Shown in pieces: positions 41,980 to 49,480 of a stretch of 64,000 bases of DNA. Every line of letters begins with the position of its first letter. Position 1 is the stretch's first letter. The DNA is from JABFXC01 sp045804265 (lineage in GTDB: Bacteria > Gemmatimonadota > Gemmatimonadetes > Gemmatimonadales > Gemmatimonadaceae), in the NCBI GenBank assembly GCA_045804265.1, contig JBJMNK010000116.1:1-64000 (forward strand), written 5' to 3'. Both the position numbers and the translations under genes were made by a program. The notes beneath the pieces were generated by a model. It made no database searches, was not told the DNA's origin, and saw only the letters and a program-made list of their open reading frames with translations.

Positions 41980-42582
41980 TCAGTGCGGCTTGGTCGCTCC
42001 TTTCCGCTCCGGCGAGGCGATCGCCTCGAGGAGGAGGCGCTCGAGCTCTTCGTCCTTCGTCTCGGCCAATCGCGCGGGCGCGCAGGGGAGGCGGCGACGC
42101 GCGGGGCGGTCGAGCGACTCGAAGCAGATCCACCCGCGCTGGAATTCGCCGAGGTAATGCTTCGGACGCCCGGTGCGCGAGAGCCCGGGGATGACTGGCC
42201 ACGCCCGCCACTGCTCGCCTCTGCTGTCGCGGAACTCGCGGACAGTGTGTTCACCGAGCTGCTCGCGGGCATCGTCGAGGTCGGCGAGAAGCGTCGTTTC
42301 ACGGGCGTCGGCGGAATCCGAGGGTGGTGGGGACTGGTGGGCCTTCTCCTTCTCCTGCTCCTTCGCCTGATCCTGAGCGATGTGGCGCCGAAGCGAGATC
42401 GCTTCACCGGCAGCTACCGCCGCGGCGAGCAGCGAGTCCTCGATCTCGCGGATCTCCGCGCTCGTCTTGGTGGCGACGCCACCAGCTTCAGCAGCGCAGG
42501 CATCGTGCAGCCGGCGCGAGAGCTCGTCTTCCGCTTCCTGAAGAATCGGCTTGAGCTGGTCGTTCTTCGCGGGTTCGGTCAT
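41980..42582 (-). CDS. Hypothetical charged coiled-coil protein
   Basis: A 200-residue hydrophilic protein. Residues 1-75 are helical and Glu/Lys-rich (LQEAEDELSRRLHDACAAEAGG, AIRR-like heptads, AKEQEKEKAH). The C-terminal half contains REFRDSRGEQWRAWPVIPG, HYLGEFQRGWICFES and LPCAPARL, a Trp/Cys-containing globular part. I do not recognise the family; similar small proteins occur in Gemmatimonadota near stress genes. The start is set by GAGG 7 nt upstream. It is bordered on both sides by repeat-filled intergenic gaps. Confidence 0.6.
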   Translation of the reverse strand: MTEPAKNDQLKPILQEAEDELSRRLHDACAAEAGGVATKTSAEIREIEDSLLAAAVAAGEAISLRRHIAQDQAKEQEKEKAHQSPPPSDSADARETTLLADLDDAREQLGEHTVREFRDSRGEQWRAWPVIPGLSRTGRPKHYLGEFQRGWICFESLDRPARRRLPCAPARLAETKDEELERLLLEAIASPERKGATKPH

Positions 42583-42730
42583 GCGATCCTCAGTACGCGC
42601 TCGATTGCAGTGCCCGGCCATTCCGACCAGAAAGAAGTGCAGGGGTCGAGCCAGAATTTGGGGTCAGGTCACGTATACACCGTGCCTCGCCAAACCAGTC
42701 CTGCCCTCCTGATCAACGGATGAATTGAAC

Positions 42731-42789
42731 AGGAGGCACAGAGAGCACAGAGAGGTTTGATCAATCCCTCTGTGCCCTCTGTGCCTCCT
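42731..42789. repeat. CACAGAG-type inverted repeat, copy 2
   Basis: Arms 42731-42753 and 42767-42789 match at 22 of 23 positions after inversion and carry the same 9-nt GGCACAGAG units as the copy at 16762-16819. Just upstream (42650-42690) a GGGGTCGAGCC...GGGGTCAGGTCACGTATAC stretch looks like a REP fragment, but I have no second copy in this window to prove it. No ORF in this part of the gap. Confidence 0.8.
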
Positions 42790-43040
42790 GTGGATTTGCC
42801 GTTGAAGTTGCAGGTGCTGTAAGTGATTCAGCTTCTGAGTGCCCTCGCTTCCTCCCGTGATCTGCCCTTCTCCCAACGTCGCTCTCGATGACTCCGCGCG
42901 GCGACGAGGAACCGGCGAGCCGGTGAAGCGGACGACCGGTCATCGTCAGGCCGGCGGACCGGAGACGAGTTCGACAGGACGGTTCAGAGCGTACGGTCGC
43001 GCGACGGCTGCGATGGCGCGAACCCTCCGCATTTCGTGGA

Positions 43041-43069
43041 TTGACATCGCGGCCTGAAACGCCCATAGT
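43041..43069 (+). promoter_or_regulatory. Sigma-70-type promoter
   Basis: TTGACA, exactly 17 bp, CATAGT. The -35 is a perfect consensus match, the best promoter seen in the window. Transcription would start near 43076. Confidence 0.6.
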
Positions 43070-43075
43070 CGGCAC

Positions 43076-43183
43076 GACGGACTCCTCGAGTCCCGGTGCG
43101 ATGTGCCGCGAACCGTTGCTTCTCATTCTGATCCAGCCGGCCTGACACGGAGCGCTGCTCGCGCCCTGACAGGTCGGCTTTTT
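43076..43183 (+). ncRNA. Candidate structured small RNA or attenuating leader
   Basis: The roughly 108-nt interval between a good promoter and a Rho-independent terminator holds no ORF. It begins with a small hairpin (GGACTC, loop CTC, GAGTCC). The terminator lies about 105 bp upstream of the lipoprotein start at 43289, so the segment could be an independent sRNA or a leader whose terminator controls that gene. I do not recognise the RNA family. Confidence 0.35.
43135..43183 (+). terminator. Rho-independent terminator upstream of the 43289 gene
   Basis: AGCCGGCCTG pairs with CAGGTCGGCT (one G-U pair) and the stem is followed directly by five T residues. An inner GAGC-GCT-GCTC hairpin lies in the loop. 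Its position before, not after, a gene suggests attenuation or a stand-alone RNA. Confidence 0.65.
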
Positions 43184-43288
43184 CATTTGCCGGTCTTCGA
43201 TGTGAAGATGACCGGTGTTGCTCCACCCGGGCCATTGCGCCACTGAATCGATCAGCGCCGTCACGGCCCGACTGATCGGGAGGCCACG

Positions 43289-43852
43289 ATGACATATCAC
43301 ATGGCGGCACTGACACTCTGCGTCTTCACGGCTGGCATCAGCGCATGCGCCGACCGTGCTACGGCTCCCGACGCAGACGGGGGTGCGGCCCGCAGTCCGG
43401 CGCGCGCGGAAACTTTCGCGGTCACTTCCGCTGGCGCCGAACAGGCGTGGGGAACGAGCGCGTTCATCGGCGATGGAAGCGAGTACCGGGAGTGCCTCGG
43501 CGAGGTCGTACACATCCACAATGAGATGCCCATCCGCTGGCACCGGGTGATCGCGCCATCGGGCAACGTAATGTTCAGTGATCCCTTCATTCCGAACGCA
43601 GGAACCGGGCAAACAGAAGGGCTGACGAGCGGCAGGATCTGGACGCTCGATCGCGTCGTGAGCCCGGAAGTGATCAATACGAATGCCGGGGTCGAACAGC
43701 ACTTCGTGGCGGTGCTGTACTGGGCGCGCCCGACGGGACCGAACTTCACCATGGAAAACACTTATCGTTTCGTACAGAACGCGAACGGTGACGTCACGAT
43801 GAACAGCTTCGAGGCGCGCTGCGTGTTGCAGGGTCGCACGCCTAACGTGTAG
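43289..43852 (+). CDS. Putative lipoprotein, function unknown
   Basis: A 187-residue exported protein with a lipoprotein-like signal (VFTAGISACADR). The mature domain (about 50-187) is predicted all-beta: AFIGDGSEYRECLGEVVHIHNEMPIRWH, SGRIWTLDRVVSPEV, FVAVLYWARPTGPNFTMENTYRFVQN and NSFEARCVLQG. Two Cys (ECLGE and ARCVL) may form a disulfide. I do not recognise the family. The start has GGGAGG upstream. The only gene near the promoter-terminator module at 43041-43183, which may regulate it. A strong hairpin follows. Confidence 0.7.
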   Translation: MTYHMAALTLCVFTAGISACADRATAPDADGGAARSPARAETFAVTSAGAEQAWGTSAFIGDGSEYRECLGEVVHIHNEMPIRWHRVIAPSGNVMFSDPFIPNAGTGQTEGLTSGRIWTLDRVVSPEVINTNAGVEQHFVAVLYWARPTGPNFTMENTYRFVQNANGDVTMNSFEARCVLQGRTPNV

Positions 43853-43907
43853 GCGGGGGCTCCAGCTCGCCCTGGGTATCCGCCCCCCAATGTTCGCGGC
43901 CCAATTA

Positions 43908-43942
43908 GCCTCGACTCCGGCGGATGGCGGCGGAGTCGAGGC
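43908..43942 (+). terminator. Hairpin after lipoprotein gene
   Basis: GCCTCGACTCCG and its exact complement form a 12-bp stem with an 11-nt loop, 55 bp downstream of the stop. Confidence 0.65.
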
Positions 43943-43983
43943 AACTACTCTCCGTAACGCTTCCCGAGCAATAACTTCCAGTC

Positions 43984-46092
43984 GTGACGCGACCCATCCA
44001 CGCTCTCGACTCGCCATTCGTGCGCACCGCCGCCGCTGCAACGATCCTGCTCCTCTGCGCCGCTGCCCCGCTCTACGCCCAGACGCAGCCCTCCCCCGCG
44101 ATCGATCCCCCTTCCGCGACCGCGACCCGCCCGATCCCCGGCCCCGTCTACGAGATCCCCGAGTATTCGCGCGCGGTGACCAACGGTACGCGCTCGCGCG
44201 ACGGTCGCCCCGGTACGAAGTACTGGGTGAACCGCGCGTCATACTCGATCGACGCCACCCTCGACGACGCGCGGCATCGTGTGATCGCGCACGAGGTGGT
44301 CCTCTATCGCAACAATTCGCCGGACACGCTGCGCCGGGTCGCGGTGCATCTCCGACAGAATGCCTTCGTCGCCGGCAACGCCCGCAACCAGCCGGCCCCA
44401 GTGACGAACGGGATGTTGCTCTCGCGCGTGGCGGTGAACGGCCAGCAGGTCATCGCGCGGTCTAACGGTCCGGCGGCGCTGCCGATCACGTCGGTCGGGA
44501 AGCGTCGGGTGTCGACGGAGACTGGCTACATAATCGACGGCACCGTGATGTGGCTGCAGCTCGCCGCGCCGATCCTCCCGGGCGAGAGCGCAAGACTGGA
44601 ATTCGCCTGGAGCTACGAGCCGCCACTCTCGCCATCCGATGGTCGGCAGGGGCGTGAGGAGCAGCTATACATGGCCGGCTACTGGTACCCGCAGGTCGCG
44701 GTCTACGACGACGTCACCGGATGGGTGGCCGACCAGTACACGTTAGGCGCCGAGTTCTACATGGATCACGCCGACTACGACGTGCGCCTGACGGTGCCGC
44801 ATGGCTGGGTGATCGGCGCGACCGGGACGCTGCAGAACGCGAGCGAGGTCCTGTCGGCGAGCGCTCGCTCGCGACTGGCCGATGCTCGGCGCACGGGCGC
44901 GGTCATCCATGTCGTCGAGCCGGGGAAGGGGGCAGCATCCGCGTTCACCGGCAAGGGGACGACGGCGACCTGGCACTTCGTCGCGTCCGACGTCCGTGAC
45001 TTCTTCTGGGGGACGAGCAACCGTTATGTCTGGGACGCGACGCGCGCGCTCGTCGCCCGCGACGGTGCGCCGGCCGGCGGTGCGCCGGCCGGCGGTGCGC
45101 CGGCCGGCGGTGCGCCGGATACGGTCGACATCTTCAGCTTCTACCGGCGGAGCGCGGCGGCGGCGGCCTGGCCGTTAGGCGGGGCGCGGCTCACCCGCGA
45201 CGCGATCGAGCAGCTCTCGAAGTACCTCTGGAAGTACCCGTGGCCGGTCATGTCGTCGATGGAAGGGGTGCTGGAGAGCGGCGGGATGGAGTACCCGATG
45301 GTGACGACGATGCAGCCGTGGGCGGACACGCTCTCGCTCGCCGGTGACCTCATGCACGAGACGGGACACATGTGGTTCCCGATGCAGGTCGGGTCGAACG
45401 AGACGCGCTATCCGTGGATGGACGAGGGATTCACCCAGTTCGACGTCGCGCAGGCGATGCGGCCACTCTATGGCGAACCGCGTGCAGGCGGACGGCCCGG
45501 CGACTCGGAGCCGGGACAGCGCGAGCTCTACCTCCGCGTCGCGCGCAGCGGGCGAGACATGACGCTGATGTGGAACGGCGACCTGTACCCGCCGAACCTC
45601 TACTTCATCATGTTCTACGACAAGACCGCGGCGGCGCTGGCCGCGCTGCGCGGCGTGATCGGCGAGGAGACGTTCCACCGCGCATACCGTGAATACGGCC
45701 GCCGCTGGACGGGGAAGCACCCCTACCCGTACGATTTCTTCAACACCGTGAACGACGTCGCCGGCCAGGATCTGTCATGGTTCTGGCAGAGCTGGTTTTA
45801 TCAGCCCTGGCCGCTGGACCAGGCGGTAGCTTCGGTGCAGGCCGCCGGCGACTCGACGGCGATCACCATCGAGGACCGCGGCCTCGCGCCGATGCCCGTC
45901 CGCCTGACGGTGACGCGGAGCGACGGGACGAAGCAGCAGCTCATGCTGCCCGTGACGGTGTGGCTGGGTGGCTCGCGGCGGCAGGTCGTGCGCGTCGCAT
46001 CGCGCCCGGCGGTGACGAGAGTCGAGATCGATCCTGAAGGCTTCTTTCCTGACATGAACAGGCAGAACCAGCTCTGGGAGAACAGCAAATGA
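43984..46092 (+). CDS. M1-family metallopeptidase, first of tandem pair
   Basis: A 702-residue exported aminopeptidase-type enzyme. Signal peptide ends PLYAQ. The zinc site is HETGH at 458-462 and Glu481 (WMDEGF), the exact HExxH-x18-E spacing of M1 peptidases. The substrate Gly-x-Met-Glu-Asn motif appears as the variant SGGMEYPM, where Asn is replaced by Tyr. An Ala-Gly-Gly-Ala-Pro tandem (residues about 361-378) is encoded by 15-bp DNA repeats. The start is GTG with no strong ribosome binding site. It overlaps the second M1 gene by ATGA. Role: periplasmic peptide degradation. Confidence 0.9.
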   Translation: MTRPIHALDSPFVRTAAAATILLLCAAAPLYAQTQPSPAIDPPSATATRPIPGPVYEIPEYSRAVTNGTRSRDGRPGTKYWVNRASYSIDATLDDARHRVIAHEVVLYRNNSPDTLRRVAVHLRQNAFVAGNARNQPAPVTNGMLLSRVAVNGQQVIARSNGPAALPITSVGKRRVSTETGYIIDGTVMWLQLAAPILPGESARLEFAWSYEPPLSPSDGRQGREEQLYMAGYWYPQVAVYDDVTGWVADQYTLGAEFYMDHADYDVRLTVPHGWVIGATGTLQNASEVLSASARSRLADARRTGAVIHVVEPGKGAASAFTGKGTTATWHFVASDVRDFFWGTSNRYVWDATRALVARDGAPAGGAPAGGAPAGGAPDTVDIFSFYRRSAAAAAWPLGGARLTRDAIEQLSKYLWKYPWPVMSSMEGVLESGGMEYPMVTTMQPWADTLSLAGDLMHETGHMWFPMQVGSNETRYPWMDEGFTQFDVAQAMRPLYGEPRAGGRPGDSEPGQRELYLRVARSGRDMTLMWNGDLYPPNLYFIMFYDKTAAALAALRGVIGEETFHRAYREYGRRWTGKHPYPYDFFNTVNDVAGQDLSWFWQSWFYQPWPLDQAVASVQAAGDSTAITIEDRGLAPMPVRLTVTRSDGTKQQLMLPVTVWLGGSRRQVVRVASRPAVTRVEIDPEGFFPDMNRQNQLWENSK
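45064..45118 (+). repeat. 15-bp tandem repeat in the M1 peptidase gene
   Basis: GGTGCGCCGGCCGGC is repeated about 3.7 times and encodes GAPAG units in a surface loop. In-frame length variation is likely. Confidence 0.85.
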
Positions 46093-48059
46093 TCGCGAGC
46101 AACAGGCGCGGGCGGTGGAGCATGCAGCTTCTGGAGCCGGCGCTGGTCGGTGCCGCGGCGCTCGTCGTATCGCCTAACGCGTCGGCAGCCCAGGCGCCGG
46201 CTGCGCGAGTTGCGACGCCATCGCTATACCAGCCCCGCGCGGTCCGCGCCGCCTATGCGAAGGGAACGCGTTCCCCGGACGGACGTCCCGGCGCGAAGTA
46301 CTGGCAGAACCACGGGCGCTACGCGATCACCGTCACGGCCGCGCCGCCGAGTCGCGCGATCACGGGGACAGAGCAGATCACCTACTGGAACGCGAGCCCC
46401 GATTCGCTGCACACGCTGATCATCAAGCTGCTGCTCAACACTCACAAGCCAGGCGCTCCGCGCGACGGCGGCGCTGATTCGCTGTACCTGACGTCGGGGG
46501 TGCACATCGACCGCGTCACGGTGAACGGCCAGCCTTTCCCATGGCAGGAGTCCGGGCGCTACTTCACCTGGGCACCGCTGCGCCTGACGTCTCCGGTCGC
46601 GCCGGGGGACTCGATCCGCCTGACGTTCGACTGGCACTTCGACCTCTCGCGCGAGAGTGGCCGCGAGGGGATGATCGACTCGACCACCGCCTTCCTCGCC
46701 TACTTCTATCCCCGCGTTGCCGTCTACGACGACTACAATGGCTGGGACACGATGACGTTCACGGGGAGTCAGGAGTTCTACAGCGACTTCAACGACTACG
46801 ACGTCACCGTGAACGCGCCGGCGAACTTCATCGTCTGGGGGACGGGCACGTTAGGCAACGCGTCGGCGGTGCTGCAGCCGGCGGTGGTCGATCGTTACCA
46901 GCGATCGCTGACCGCCGACACCACCGTGCACGTGGTGACGAAGGAGGATCTCGCCGCGCATCGCGTCACCGCGCAGCAGCCGCAGAACGCCTGGCACTTC
47001 TCGGCGCGCAACGTCCCCGACATGGCGTTCGCGATCAGCGACCACTACGACTGGGACGCGACCAGCGTCGACGTCGATGACGCGACGCAGCGCCGCGCCA
47101 GCGCCAACGCGGCGTTCGCCGATTCGTCGAAGGACTACCACCGGGTCGCGCAGTACGCGCGCCACTCGCTCGACTGGCTCTCGCACAACTGGCCGGGCGT
47201 CCCGTACCCGTACGAGAAGTCGACCGTCGTGCAGGGCTTCGCCGGGATGGAGTACCCGATGATGGCCAACGACGAGACGTACAGCGACACGGTCTTCTCC
47301 CGCTTCGTCGCCGAGCACGAGATCGCGCACACGTACTTCCCCTTCTACATGGGGATCAACGAGACGCGCTACGCCTTCATGGACGAAGGCTGGGCGACGA
47401 CGTTCGAGTACCTGATCGGCACCGCCGATCTCGGCCACGAACGGGCAACCGAGTTCTTCAAGCAATTCCGCGTCAACAGCTGGATCAGCAGCTCCTCGCC
47501 GGTCGAGGACCTGCCGATCATCACCCCCGAGGACGTCCTCCGCGCCGAGGCGTGGGGGAACAACGCCTATGGCAAGGCGGCGTTAGGCTATCTCGCGCTG
47601 AAGGACATGCTCGGCGACGACGTGTTCCGGGCGTCGCTGCACGCGTTCATGGACCGCTGGCACGGCAAGCACCCCATCCCCTGGGACTTCTTCAACACCG
47701 TCAACGACGTCTCGAAGAGGAATCTCGACTGGTTCTGGAACAGCTGGTACTTCCAGAACAGCTACATCGACATCGGCGTGACCGGAGCGACGAAGACGCG
47801 CGGCGGCTACAGCCTGACGCTGGCGAACATCGGCGGGATGCCAGCGCCGGTGGACCTGAAGCTGACGTATAGTGACGGCGGCAGCGCGACCGTGCACGAG
47901 ACGTCGGCGATCTGGCAGGCGAACCAGCAGCGTGCTAGCATAACGCTCCCGACGAAGAAGGGGCTGCGGTCAGTCGCGCTCGACCACTCGATCTGGGTCG
48001 ACGCCGACACGACGAACGATTCCTGGCCGACCCACCCCCACCCACCCGCGACCCACTGA
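46089..48059 (+). CDS. M1-family metallopeptidase, second of tandem pair
   Basis: A 656-residue paralog of the upstream gene. Zinc ligands His410, His414 (HEIAH) and Glu433 (FMDEGW) have the right spacing; the substrate motif is AGMEYPMM. The N-terminus is signal-like (LVGAAALVVSPNASAA); an ATG at codon 12 would shorten it. The two paralogs share the same opening (YTKGTRSPDGRPGAKYW-type) and the FFNTVNDV segment near the C-terminus, so they come from a duplication but have diverged well beyond recent copying. The ATGA overlap couples its translation to the first gene, and the amino-acid permease starts 5 bp later. Confidence 0.9.
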   Translation: MIASNRRGRWSMQLLEPALVGAAALVVSPNASAAQAPAARVATPSLYQPRAVRAAYAKGTRSPDGRPGAKYWQNHGRYAITVTAAPPSRAITGTEQITYWNASPDSLHTLIIKLLLNTHKPGAPRDGGADSLYLTSGVHIDRVTVNGQPFPWQESGRYFTWAPLRLTSPVAPGDSIRLTFDWHFDLSRESGREGMIDSTTAFLAYFYPRVAVYDDYNGWDTMTFTGSQEFYSDFNDYDVTVNAPANFIVWGTGTLGNASAVLQPAVVDRYQRSLTADTTVHVVTKEDLAAHRVTAQQPQNAWHFSARNVPDMAFAISDHYDWDATSVDVDDATQRRASANAAFADSSKDYHRVAQYARHSLDWLSHNWPGVPYPYEKSTVVQGFAGMEYPMMANDETYSDTVFSRFVAEHEIAHTYFPFYMGINETRYAFMDEGWATTFEYLIGTADLGHERATEFFKQFRVNSWISSSSPVEDLPIITPEDVLRAEAWGNNAYGKAALGYLALKDMLGDDVFRASLHAFMDRWHGKHPIPWDFFNTVNDVSKRNLDWFWNSWYFQNSYIDIGVTGATKTRGGYSLTLANIGGMPAPVDLKLTYSDGGSATVHETSAIWQANQQRASITLPTKKGLRSVALDHSIWVDADTTNDSWPTHPHPPATH

Positions 48060-48064
48060 CGCCG

Positions 48065-49480
48065 ATGAACGCGCCAACCGTTCCCCCCATGGAAGACGCG
48101 TCACCGGAAAAACCACAGCTCGTCCGCCGATTCGGGTTGCTCCCGGCGACGGCGCTGAACATGACGAACATGATCGGCGTCGGGCCGTTCATCACGATCC
48201 CGCTGCTGATGTCCGCGTTAGGCGGCCCCCAGGCGATGCTCGGCTGGATCGTCGCGCTGGTGATCGTGATCTGCGACGGGATGGTGTGGAGCGAGCTCGG
48301 TGCGGCGATGCCGGGCTCGGGGGGATCGTTCCACTATCTCCGCGAGGCGTTCGGCCGCGAGCGCCTCGGGCGGCTGATGGCGTTCCTCTTCGTCTGGCAG
48401 TTCGTGCTCAGCGGCCCGCTCGAGATCGCGTCCGGTTACATCGGCTTCGCCGACTACGCGAGCTACATCTGGAAGGGGCTCACGCGGCCGGGGGTGATCG
48501 CGCTCATAACGGTGGTCGGCGTGGTGAACATCGCGCTGCTCTACCGGCGCATCCATTCGATCGCGAAGATCACCGTCTCGCTCTGGATCGGGACGCTGAT
48601 CACCGTGCTCGCCGTGATCGTCACCGGCGCGATGCACTTCGACCCGCACGTCGCCTTCGACTTTCCCCCCGGCGCGTTCAGCTTCTCGCTCGGCTTCTTC
48701 CTCGGGCTCGGCGCCGCGTCGCGCATCGGGATCTACGACTACCTCGGCTACTACGACGTCTGCTACATCGGTGACGAAGTGCGCGACCCGGGCCGCGTGA
48801 TTCCGCGCTCGATCCTGATCAGCACCGCGGCGGTCGCCGTGATCTACTTCGGCATCAACCTGTCGGTCGTCGGAGTAGTACCGTGGCGCGAGTTCGTGCC
48901 GGCGGCGGCGCACGCCGAATCGAGCTTCATCGTCTCGATCTTCATGGAGAAGATCTATGGCGGGACGGTGGCGACGGTGTTCACGCTGCTCGTCCTCTGG
49001 ACGGCGTTCGGCTCGGCGTTCGCGTTGCTGCTCGGCTACTCACGAATACCCTACGCGGCGGCGGAGAGCGGCTACTTCTTCCGGGCCTTCGCGCGGCTCC
49101 ATCCAACGAAGGAATTTCCCTACATCTCGCTGCTGGTCCTTGGGGTGCTGTCGATCATCGCGGGTTTCTTCTCGTTGGGCACGGTGATCGATGCGTTGAT
49201 CGTGACGCGAATACTGGTGCAGTTCATGGGACAGATCGTCGGGCTGATCGTGCTGCGAAAGCGGGCGCCGACGATGAACCGTCCCTACCGCATGTGGCTC
49301 TATCCAGTGCCGGCGCTGGTCGCGCTGCTCGGCTGGATCTTCGTCTTCGCCACGACGCAGGCCGAGGTCATCCTGTTCGGGGTCGGAGTTCTCGCGTTAG
49401 GCGGTGTGGCGTTCATGCTCTGGTCCTGGAACACGAAACGGTGGCCATTCGGCCTCGGGGGGAGGGAAGTCACTACATGA
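48065..49480 (+). CDS. APC-family amino acid permease
   Basis: A 471-residue permease with 12 predicted helices. LLPATALNMTNMIGVGPFITIPLLMSA carries the substrate-binding GVGPF loop of the APC superfamily in helix 1; GAAMPGSGGSFHYLREAFG is the second family motif. Probable function: amino-acid uptake. Its place directly after two M1 peptidases fits import of the released amino acids. The next gene, a GH2 glycosidase, starts within its stop codon (ATGA). No ribosome binding site is evident, consistent with coupling. Confidence 0.88.
   Translation: MNAPTVPPMEDASPEKPQLVRRFGLLPATALNMTNMIGVGPFITIPLLMSALGGPQAMLGWIVALVIVICDGMVWSELGAAMPGSGGSFHYLREAFGRERLGRLMAFLFVWQFVLSGPLEIASGYIGFADYASYIWKGLTRPGVIALITVVGVVNIALLYRRIHSIAKITVSLWIGTLITVLAVIVTGAMHFDPHVAFDFPPGAFSFSLGFFLGLGAASRIGIYDYLGYYDVCYIGDEVRDPGRVIPRSILISTAAVAVIYFGINLSVVGVVPWREFVPAAAHAESSFIVSIFMEKIYGGTVATVFTLLVLWTAFGSAFALLLGYSRIPYAAAESGYFFRAFARLHPTKEFPYISLLVLGVLSIIAGFFSLGTVIDALIVTRILVQFMGQIVGLIVLRKRAPTMNRPYRMWLYPVPALVALLGWIFVFATTQAEVILFGVGVLALGGVAFMLWSWNTKRWPFGLGGREVTT

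Noticed and set aside
42761..44242. 493-codon open frame on the minus strand
   Set aside because: Antisense to the lipoprotein gene and the start of the M1 peptidase. Arg/Ser-rich shadow composition, no domain, crosses a promoter, terminators and a repeat.
48883..49476. N-terminal extension of the GH2 gene
   Set aside because: The upstream 198 codons overlap the APC permease gene. A signal peptide and ribosome binding site mark the start at 49477.
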